Shown one piece after another: positions 25,201-37,200 of a DNA stretch of 64,000 nt. Origin of the DNA: Paragonimus skrjabini miyazakii (taxonomy: Eukaryota > Platyhelminthes > Trematoda > Plagiorchiida > Troglotrematidae); the NCBI GenBank assembly GCA_014338405.1, contig JTDE01000102.1, positions 263,474 to 327,473 on the forward strand, written 5' to 3'. The translations under genes and the position numbers were made by a program. How positions within the stretch are numbered: the stretch's first letter is position 1; each line of letters starts with the position of its first letter. The notes beneath the pieces are model-generated. The model was given only the letters and a program-made list of their open reading frames with translations. It was not told the origin of the DNA and made no database searches.

Positions 25201-28200
25201 AATCGGTCGTTTACATAAGACTTTCAATCATATTGGTTTAAAGTATCACGACAAAAGAATGAAATGAACGAAATTCAAATGAGCATAAAGCAGGATGGGT
25301 TGAACGGTTTTGATGTCAAGCTAATGAGATTTATTGCGTCAGCGCCTTTGATCAGCAGTGACCTGGTGGGTAAAGCTTGTTTAAGAACGCTCCAGGAAGT
25401 CAACTTCTCGAAGTTGTCATCGCGTAATAAGGCCGTAAACGGAGTGGCAACGTAAACCACGTGACCTGCTCTGACTAATTGTTTGCCGATTAACGAGGTT
25501 GGGTTTTGCCTTGGAGCATGTTGTACTGATTCAGTTTGCGTAATTGCCTTCGTTAAAGCTTAGATTTCTGTCCAGAATTCCTATCCTGCAGGTTTTCGTC
25601 CTTTCTATCGACGTAAGTTTCATCACAACATATGATATGAGAGGCAGTGTTTTCAGGATAAACAATCGAGGCAGTCGAGAAGCATCCTATGGATGGATGG
25701 TACGAAAAGTAATTCCAAAGCGGAATAATCACGATTAGTAACATGCTCTAACCCTTGATTTGCATCATTAGCATTGTGGTCTCCTATGTAAGGAAGGTTG
25801 GTAAAACCCTGTTTCTTTGGTAACGAATGTGTTTGAGATATGATCACTCGTTTCTTACAAGGTAATTGAGCAAATATTGCATGCTTCCCTCGCCTGATCA
25901 AAATAGTTTAGACAAAGCCGCGTTTGTAAGCAATGGACGCAACAGAAGAGAGTCGGAAGTGCTATCTGCTCCATGTGAACTCACCGTAAACGAACCAACT
26001 ATGCAGGAGTAACCGAGGTGTCAGCACCCCAAACTGCACCTCTTGTTGTGTTTATAAAAAAACACGATAATTACATCAAGTTTTAAGGTAAAAAATATGG
26101 GCACATCACTATCTAATTCATTTACTCATCTATGTATATCGTATTTCACCCACTTCTGTCAATTCGCTTCACTCTGACAATTTGTTTCACTGTATCAATT
26201 TGATTGTTTTACGCATAGCAGCTTGTCTACCACTAAACTATGTCTGAGCAATAACTGTCCATCCTCCTTTGGAGTGTTTAAAAAAGCGCCTACGACAAGG
26301 ACATCGTCGTTCGTAATTCTAATCTCGTTTACCTTGTTTGTTTTGTTATAAAAGGCGAATTGACGATCAAAACTGTTAAATGTATTAAATAATTCTTATC
26401 GCTAATCTGTATACTAGTAAGACGAAACTGCGCTGCAAATATTTTTCGAAATTCGGGATCTTTCTCTTGTTTCCTCAATTTATAAGACGTTTCCTTAGAG
26501 AGTAGTTCAATCGCAACAGAAGTGAAGACAGTTTTTCACTTGAACATATGTTTTTGTGCTATTCTTATGTGCACAATTGCTGCCAATCAGCAGACACTCC
26601 ACGACCAGTTTCGTCCTTGTCTGAATTAATCGGGTAGAGATAGTGTGAATGGTGTATGTAATTAACAACCATTCTGGTTACGAGATAAGGCCATCGTCTG
26701 TTCAGTCACCAGTTTTGTGAGCATTGGTTGTGGGGGGCATTTTGGAAGCAATCGAGTTATTAATAGTCATTTGGGGTGAAGTGTTATTGTGAATGAACGA
26801 CGGTTGTAAGGGCTTATAATGGCGTTTACAACACTTTTTTATACCCATCCCCAAGAAGAATTGACAGACATACATAGGATCTGTACTTTCAGTGAAACAG
26901 AACGCACATGATAGGGAAGCAATAAGTTGACGAATGGACATTGTATAAGGCACTGAGTCACACATCATACTATGGTTGTATTCGTGCTTTGATGAAATCG
27001 GTAACCACGTGAAGTGGTCACGCACGATTGTGTGCTAATGTGATACTCAGTTATTCAAAATAAGAGACGGAAATATTTTCCTATGCGACAGCAATCTGGC
27101 CTCAGTGAGAGAAAATATACGATGGTATTTGACCGTTAAAAAATGAAGGCAAATTATCTTGGCATTCATCACTAGTCCGGGGGGGGGGAAATGAAAAACA
27201 GACTAGTTGTTCAAACCTTCAAACATGTAGTATAGAAGGGAGGAGGACGAGGAAGAACTGGGATCTTGTTCTGACGACCATTTACACCTTTGTCCCACTG
27301 ACTTTAAAACAGTAGTGTGATATCAGTCAGCGCAGCGTTCCAGCTTCTCTACCCAATCTAACGATCAATGGCCAGCACAAGAATTAGTGCTTAAGCTTTG
27401 TCAGAAAATTTCTTAAGTGATGCGCGTACACCCAATAGACCATGCTTGCTGTCGGGTTTGGTATGACAAGCATTCCTAACTGGAAGATTACAATGAAACC
27501 GTTTGCCCCGCTTTTTGTTTGATCAAAAAATTACCAAGATAAATCATCAAACTATTCTTTCATTCCAATAAATTGCGTGAACTGTGCGTCTTGTCTCAGC
27601 AATCATAATTGGGCCAAGCTTCCTGTTTGTGAAAGTCTCCGTGTTAACAGATTAAGGGTGTACACTGTGGTTATCGATTGTGATGAAATTTTACTCATTA
27701 CTCCATATGATTTGCTTCCACTTAATACATTTGACCGCAAGTGACAGACGCCGAGAATAAACTGCCAACTTACCCCTTATCTTCAGATAATTTTGTTATA
27801 TCAGGTTTGGCCAATTCGATTGGGATACCTCGTAGGGCATGACCAGAAAGTGATTGTCCTCCCAGATCATCCGGACATTGCGAAACCTATACCATGTTTG
27901 GATTTAGATCCTTGTGACCCAATGAAGAAATGATTTAGTAATGAGACTGCCAACTGTTGCCCGTTCCTGACCTATTCATGCTTCAGAATTTTCCAAGGGC
28001 GTGCTACCCAATGTTGCAACAGATGCATTCTAGCCCTAAATCGCTGCTTTAACAAATTTGCTAGTAGGGTAAATAGCAGGGTTAGTACCCCCTACCAATT
28101 TTTCGTATTCTCCTCCTGGTAGCTATTACTCATGAATTTTCAATGATATGTTCGAAGATGGTTGATCGCAGAACGGTTGGTGACAGAAGAAAATTTGATC

Positions 28201-31200
28201 GAAACAGTGATATCACTGTCTACTTTTAGTTTCAAATGTCCAGACGTTCCGTTCACAAATGCGTGTCTGTGGCAACATTCTGTCCTTCTTGCTAATCCAG
28301 GGCCCAACACCACCAGACTTGGATATTCACTTCCCCGGGGTGCGATAAGCTGATAAGAACATCGCGCGTGGCTTGATGCGCGAACATAATACATACGGAC
28401 CCCTTGCGCCTATGGGTGAAGGTTTTTTAATGCCGTCTATTTGCAACTCTGAAAGTATTAGGCAGGAGGTTTGAAAATTTTATGGGCACACTTGCTCTCT
28501 AGCAAACGATTCGTCTCTGTTCATTTAACAGTCAGTATCCATTAACTGCTCAGGAAATTAATGAATATTCTCTGTTGATAGTATCCTGATTGATTTTGCT
28601 GGAAACTGCTTATCATTCTCCAGTGTTGCTGTTTTGTGTTTCATTCGATATTTGCGTTTTAAGCAAATATGTTTATTGTTTGACAGAAGTAAGCCGTTAT
28701 AGAAGAATGCATTGCTAGAAATACGACCAGTCGCCTCACCATCTGCCATAAATTTGCTATAAGTTATGATAGAGGAGCCCACCACCTTTAGCAACTATAG
28801 ACTTCCAACGGTGATCTTTTGATTCATGTTTTGCTTGAATTTGAAGACCACTGTTACATGCGACTCGTTCGTCAATAGTTTTGGTCTGTTATGTAACACC
28901 GCTTATGACTAATACATATCTAGCAGATTCAAATCGACTTGTTAAGAGTAGGTTGCTTTTCGGAAAGCCCAGTAGGTAGACAAATATGAACTAGGACCAA
29001 AGATGACGACATCTGGCGAAATCAGCCTAACCTGTTCTCTTAAGTCAGAATCAGAGAGTAGGTTTACCAAGCTATCTTTGACCTGAGTCTAGTTCTGCTA
29101 TAAGTTATGAGCACGTCAAGTCAACTCAACAAACAACTTCATTCAGCGCAAATTTATGATGAATTTTATGTTTTATTATTTACGAATCTGGAGTGACAAA
29201 AGGGTTGTATGTTGAACTGTCCGTATGACCTGGAGTTGATTAGATACATTAAATTTAAAAAAAAATTGAAACAACTTTTTATTCAGGCGGGAACTTTGAA
29301 ATTCCAATTAAACAAAGTGTATTTTGCTTTGCTTGTTTTTGATAAAACCAATGGAATACTTGACATATATGGAAGTCAGCGGCTGTGGCTTAATTTATAA
29401 ACAGCCAACATTGTAGATTATTAAAACGATAAAACGGGTACTTAAAAACTAGACAACTGCAGAAATGGTTTAATCAACGTAAAAACATTGATATTGTTTG
29501 GCTAGTAGCTTTGGACCCAATAATATTAGGGTAAGGTATTTTAGGGGCAATCTCAGAAAACCACAGACGAGCAATAAAACATAAAGATGACATTCCATGA
29601 AACTAAATTTTGGACTGGCATAAAAAATAACATCAGACACAATGGTTAGTCAGATAAGCACACAGAGAGAAAGAGGTTTCTCTTGAAACTAGGTTATTTG
29701 CACTGTAAACGCAGAATCATGCTGGCCGTTTCATGTCTCCTAATTTTCTAGGCCTTTTGCAACTCATGCTGATAACACAACTGAATATAGTAACCGTCCT
29801 CAGCATTATAGACAATTGAACCAAATTATAACTTCTTCTGGACTTTTCAGATCAATTTCGTTCTGTTGTTAAATGTCATCGCGGTTTTTGTCAGACGGTT
29901 GAGAGCAAACGAAACACCAGAAATTCAGCAGCTCAAGTGAGTCCCCAGTTGTGTTATGTATGGTTTGAAATGTATCGTAAATCTTCATATTTTTAATCAC
30001 TATAAACATAATTAAGTAAAATGACTTTAGTAATAACGCAGACATTGTCTGTTTGATTAATATGCACTCGGGCTTTTCAGATTTGATACTCTTATTTTCG
30101 AAACCATTGTAACTTTTCTGTCTGGGTTGAGTCTTCAATTTTGCATACAAAGTCCACTTTGGACATTTCTACTTAAGTGCTGCCTCTAATTGTAACACAT
30201 GAAATGACCAAATTTAGAGCTGTTGTACTTTTTTTACTTAAGTTCAATCATTTATCTGATCACTTATTCTAAATCCTCTCAGGTTAGCTGTCTGTTTTTT
30301 CCAAAGAATGAATAGAAGCGGTGGTTGTTTAAGAACACCCTACGTCCCGCACATTAAACAACACCGTCATCAAAATTTTCATGCACCTCAAGTAATCTCG
30401 TGATATGTGATTAATATAGCCGGATAAATTAAATTATTATTCGCTCTCTGGTCACCTTTATATTGTACTGAAGATTGTTTACAAAACTACATTTGGTACA
30501 GTCGGTAGCTACCAACCAAACATGAACGAACCAGTGATTGCCGATTACAGTTGTTTTGTTGACTGAAGGCACAGTTTGATTTAAAATGGGGTACATCAAA
30601 GTATCGAATTCCCTGCGCCATACCTAACAAGGGAATGGTTTTTATAGCACGCTGGGTCTTCATTCTTTAAGGAGGCAGATGTCTTTTCACTCATGTCTTC
30701 CGCCCAGTTGAAGGTATACCACACTTTGCAGGTTCATGCTTAACCAACTACGGTAATCACATATCGCCGGACTGCAAGATAACAAACTGAGTGACTTCCA
30801 AGCTCACTCAGTTTACAATGTAGTACTATATTTTGACGAAATCAAAAGTTTATAGTCCATAGTCTTGTCATAAAATAATTGATCAGTGCATCTAAACAGA
30901 TAGCAAACTTGCAATTGGGAGGTTTATCCAACAAACGATTCCGTTTAAAGTTAGGGTTACAAAAGCTGTCACAGCTTCTTCCCAGATGAAGACATATCTA
31001 CTAACAACGTACATATTAGCAAAAAGGTAGCTTCTGGCGTTACACGTGGTCAATCACATTATCATTGTAGCTGATGCAGAATTCGGTATTTTCATGAACC
31101 AATTGTCATAAATTACCCCAAATTTGTTATAATCAACACCCGTAATTGGAGGTTCATATATATTCAGAACAAGTGTCGGATTTCGCGAGCCCACCGAAAT

Positions 31201-34200
31201 CTAGTAGCTGTAAACATAACAAGTTATACAACCAATGTGGTAGAATTCAGGAGTGGACAAAGTTATAGCAAAATGTTGAGGGGATGGACGGCTTGATATA
31301 ATATTTGCGTAATATATACGTCAGAACTACAGTAGCAGCTGTATAGATAGTCTCGACCGAGAAGTCATTATGGTACCAAAATACTTCAAGTAGCAAACGG
31401 TTTGGTAGATAACCTTGATTTATGTCATTCAAGGAACCTGGTAACAGAACCCGCATGACTGTCACACTGAAGCAGTCGAAATAATACATATTGGCCTCAA
31501 TAAGAGTTAGTGTCAAACTACATGATATTAGCCAAATATGCAGCGATTAAACAGATGCAGCTGAGTGTCTGCAGTTTCCAATCTTTCATTTATACTGTTT
31601 ATCGATTCTGCCTCCTACGCAATTCTGTGTTTATTTGATCTGCTTGAAAAAATGTAATTAAATTCATCCTTTGAACGATTTTGGGCATCTTGTGCAAAGA
31701 GTTCACAACAGTTACCAACTCATTCAATTGAAGGATTATTTCACAAACGAGGTGGCAAGAAACAAAGCGATATCCAGCTGCTGTATAGGTTTGTAGCCGG
31801 GTGTAACAATAAAGGGCAAGTTGTTGCTTAGTGAAGTATTCATGATACTAACTCCCAATCTATCCAAAGTGTGCGTCTTATTTAAAAATGCTGTTGTAGG
31901 TCCAGTGTTACGCAAAGATAGTGCCACTCAAGGATGTCGGCAACCCTCTCCGATTATTTCTTTGTGAGCTGCACTTCATTCTGACGCCGTACCAGCGTAA
32001 GCTTGATTGAGATTTGACCAACAGATGCCGACGTCTGTTATCGGGTGCAACGCACTAGAGTGACATGGACAAACATGATCGCAGTAGACGCCCCGGATGA
32101 ATGGCCACTGACTCTTGACTTGCTTACAAACTATGGCAGGGGTTGGTTACAGTTGCTCCTAATGGTAGTATATCTGGTTGATCACAGCAGGCGATCGATC
32201 TATTAGATGGTTGATTGACATTGTGTACATGAAAGCATATCCTGTTACTCGTCTGGACAATCCTACGTTTTCGGTAAATGTGGGTCAGAAAACGGCGCTA
32301 ACTGCTTAGCCGTCAAAAGATGTGATCAGTAGCAATACTCTCACTGAGTGCCAGTCGCAACAGTGCATAGAAAAACTGACCCAAAATTGAACAATTTAAT
32401 CCACAGATTTGTGTGGATTATGCAAACGCGTACGAAGCTTACGTAATGTGGGTTACACTTGAAAATCCAATGTTAACCCAATTATATGGAACCGCTGGAA
32501 CTACCCCCGGGGTTCATTAAAATCGGATGGAGTGCACTGTTTGACTTATGCTCTATATGAGCGCCCGTTGATCAGGGGATTGTTTATGCAGGTTCAAATA
32601 TATCATGTTAATTCATTTTCGGAAACACTTTGGCCTCCTGTTGGATCTTTGACATAAACTTCTGAGATAATTTGATGATGATTAGCCCCATACCGGATGG
32701 AAGAACTTCTTGAGAGTGATGCCATCACACGAATAAGCGATACTAAACAGTCGGAAGAGACGAGCGACAGAGAGATGCTTTAGCAGTGAAAACATGGGTC
32801 TATCAAGCTGTATGAATAACTTTATGCTCGATTCCGATAAAATGATATAATTCTGGAATTGCATCTGTCACATCGAAACCTGAGCATACATATATAATGT
32901 ACAAGTAGTTGTTTTTATTGTATTTCATTAAACCTGCCTCCTTTGTGCTAATCCTATTTTGAATTGCCATAGTTATAACGTATCCACTGATGATTTGAAA
33001 CTTGAATCACAATAGTTTTCATCTTTGGGTTTCTAAGAGCTTTGGAATAATGTACGCACTCAGCTCCTAAATTGAGAGACGAGTTTCTACCGGTGTTCCT
33101 TGTAACGGACACGGCGAAGAATGCTTGGCAAGAAGTTAGAGCCCTTTCACATTATAGAGGTGATCAAACAACTGGTATATCTTAGAGTGAAGCTTATGCG
33201 TGTGTTTGGAGGTTTAATATTTAGATAAAATTTACAGCCAGCCTATTTCACACTAAAATCCTATGATTGAGTTTCCTCCTTATTACAGTTGGTCAGTAGT
33301 ACATAATCTCGTTACTACTTGGTGTTGAACATCGTTTACACTTTCTTGAAGTAACCATGTTGACCACTGCCACCACCTTGCCTTCATCGCAGTCGACTTA
33401 TCAGATGTAAAACACAGGCTCGTTAGCCTGTGAGTGGTGTTTGTGTTACTCGGTCGTCATGGTTGGGGACACGTTTGATGCGAGGTATTTCCACTCTCAA
33501 CGGGACAGCTGCAATCAAATCTGAGTGTTGTTTAGTTTAATTCAAACAAATCTTCTATTACTAATAAATACTTGTTAAACGGAGAAGCCCATACGACAGC
33601 AAAATGAACACGCCTCCGTTCACTCTTATGGGAGCTAAGTGATATGCACGTGAATGTTTCCATGCCTTGTGAATCGACGATGCAATCCACCAGCCAAAAT
33701 TAAGCAGACTTTACTGAGACGTGATCACTTTGGCTCAATGAACAACTGCGATTTCATCAAGTAAGCATTTCGAACTTGCGACCTACTGCCCAGTCTAAAA
33801 ACAACTCAGTGTATCACTCGCTTAATCATTAATCGATCGGAGGTTATTGCACATGTGTGCTCTTATGTACATACATCAATTAGGAGATAAACCACAATCT
33901 GAAAGCGAATTGGCAGCAACCACGGTTACTACTCTCATCGCTTACTGTTGCGGACACCGTCAAACCACGCATCGACATAACCCGTTTTATGGTGCCTTAC
34001 AGCCATCATGTGTAGTAATTACAAGCCGATACGCGCGTGTGCATACTGCCTCCAACACTTGGTTCTGTCATCTTCTGCAGAGCCATCTTCAGGCGGATCC
34101 CACACAGATATCCACGACTGTTTATGTGAATGATAAGCCTTGGCTGTTGCACCATATGTAGACAGCCGAACCTAGACCTTTGTTCTGGGAAGACTCTTCT

Positions 34201-37200
34201 GTCAGCTGTGTTGTGTCGAGTTGTGAACGTGCTTTAAGTGTTCCTTGTGAGAACGGATATGGCAAACGACCACAGCAAGGAGGTTATAAAATGTTCAGCC
34301 TTGATTTAACGGACAGTTCCTCTGGAGGAACCTTCGAAGTTGTTACCACAAAGTTAGAATGAATTGCTGAGATGCTTGGCGGAAGGATTTTGGGTCTCGT
34401 TTATGTTTGTCACTTGCGGATCAGAGGATTCGCCAAGTATGTGATGAGTCTGACAAACTTGAGAGTTTTCAAAAGTAACGTAGCTTGTTTATCGTACGGT
34501 AATGTAGAATGGTATTCACTTCGAAACACTGATTAACGGAAATGAACAGATCTATGCAGGGGATAGTCTCATCACAGAATGAAGAATTTCTAACCACACG
34601 CTTATTCAGCAGACATTCCCGAAAATCAATAAAGGTCTACAGTAAGCGGGAACCCAAAAGAAAACAGAATACGCAGTAATTAAGAAGATGGCTTTTCTGT
34701 GCCTACTGCTTGCAGAAAATGATTCAAAAATACTTTGCATCACAAACTCCAAAGTGTTGTCAGTCAAATATAAACTGCGAATCAAGTGTGTTTGTTATTT
34801 TCAGATTTCAGAGAAAATACAGCAACAGTGAGATTCGTTTCACCTTGCCATTAAGCCTCAAACACTTTCTATGAGATTACCTTCGGTTGTAGTAGCATTC
34901 ATATTGACAGAATAAAACGTTGCTTACAAAAACGGAGCGATCTATACCTATCCAACAGGTTGATTCATTCAATCGCAAGATTAGGAACCAAGCGTATAAT
35001 CCAGCAAGAAACCCGGTGTCATCGGTGGTAGAACGTATCCTGGCCGCTGGTCACGTAATCTACCTAATAACCTCGTTTGTTGTGTTGTTACGCTTCATTT
35101 GTCCCAAATGTTTTTCGACCGGTAAGTACTGTTGATTAAAAAAGGTAGCCAGTATCATGTAGATAAATGCCACTAATGTATGCTGCTCGCATGCCCTAGT
35201 CTTCTTTTCTTGGCCTACTCTCTTCACTGGTCCCGTCCAATCGTTTTTATTGTGTACATTTTTGGATATATTGAAACTACTTTGTTATTGAGGCCCTTAC
35301 TTCCGTTACGTGAGAGCAACTGATTTAGCCTCTGTATATTTCATGGGAACTTGGATTTCCACAGCCGCATGTTCACCTACTAATTGTTTAAAACATAGTA
35401 AAGCATAATTTGCGCAGCGTATGATTCTCTGACCCAAGATTTAGAAATATATGGTGATCATTTATGCTGTTGAACAAGTTCAGACTAATGTACTGATATG
35501 CAACAGTGTCAAGTTAAACAGGATGTGAACACCAGGTTAGCACGGACTGGTAACTCGCCGGCTGGTTGATCTTGTGCATCAATCTCCTATCAACCTAGCT
35601 TTACCGTAGGCATTGTTTTAGGTTACGTTCGACTACGTTTCTGACAAAGCTACCGCTTTGCTGTTCAGCGGAAAAGATTTTAGAAAAGCAAGGTGAGCAT
35701 TTTCTCTGGACCGATAATCGGACTCTCAACCGGTGTGAATTTCGGGATGCGTTTGAAGAATGCTGGAATAGCCAATTTCTTGCACACTGTTAGTGAAGAA
35801 ATACACTCCCTCATTCACCAAAGCTGTCGATTGGATTTTCACTTGGCGTTTTACTACGGAGCACACAGAATCCTGTTATCGTTTTGCGGAATCGAATATT
35901 CACTTTGATGTGCCGATACGCCGATGTTTTTTTGTCAAACTTACCCATCCTCAAGTTATATCGGCGTGTCGTCAACCTCACATCGAAGAACTGCAGGAAA
36001 CATTAACCTGCCGTTCGTCTATGGCTTCAAATATCCGTCATCTCAAGCGGAAATTGAACAGTATCGATGTAAATACAAACTAATTTGCTAGTCAGATGTG
36101 TTGTATATCCAAGACTCACTGGAGTCTCTAAACCAGTGCTAATGTCAAAATAATACTGAAGAGCAGCAGCAGCCTGGAAACCGGTCATATTTTGATGGAT
36201 TATCAAACCGGAGGTGCGAGTATTCCAACACTCGGCAAAATAACTCGACGCGAGGGATGTACGTTCGAACGCTCAAACTGGGTGGATCGGAGACAACATC
36301 GGCGACCGGACGAGTCATCGCTCAAGTGGATCTGGTCAACGGGCAAGGCATGGCAGGTAAAAGAGATAGACGACCAGATCGGGGGCGCGCTTATTCAAGA
36401 ACTTGAAGGATTATCTCGACAATGTCATGGGTTACTGCCAGAGCCCACAGTGGATATATTGCGAACAACAAGAGCGAGTGAATGTGCCATCGCTCAACGA
36501 AATCAGACCAACGGACGAACAATGACAGGTGAAAAATCCCGGCAGAAGGCGTAGGTCACACACAAACCGGGCAGAAGTGCACAGGACGTGTGAGCGGAAA
36601 CCAGGATGTGGTGTGGACTGGAATTCCGATTCATAAGCGAGCTTATAGCACGGCAACCAACGAGTTGGACAACACTGTGCCTTATTGGACGCCTTTTCGC
36701 TACAGAATGCTTCCGATAAAATTTGACCTCTCAAAATTTACTAATTACCCAACGGAACGGCGTCGACTTTTGCCTATGAGTTCTGATTATTCCTATGCGC
36801 TGGTGAGTTGAACTTTACTGTTCTTATTTTTAGGAGAAACTCCGCTAAAATCACGATATGCACAACCTACTAGACGGGCTAAAACGTTTGGGCACCACAT
36901 CCATCAGGTTACACTCAGATTGCTTGATCTCCTGGTGAGCAGGCGTGCTAACAACCATGCGACCTCCAAGGAGTCCATTTAAACTCATTAACTTCAGTGA
37001 ACTACTGTGTTAGGCTTTAACTATTGATGGACATAAAAGAATTCCGTTTTGGTCTGAACACCACCCACACCATTTATCAACTTTGTCAAACTCTCATATC
37101 AGTTTACTTTGACGAGAATCACCGGAGTCGATGGTCGCTTTCGTTAGAGCCGGTCAACAGTACATCGGTCCATTGCTAATACTAGCTGAACCCCGTCCTC

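Noticed and set aside
28140..28394. Overlapping long frames on both strands
   Set aside because: No motif, splice site or composition argument favours either strand.
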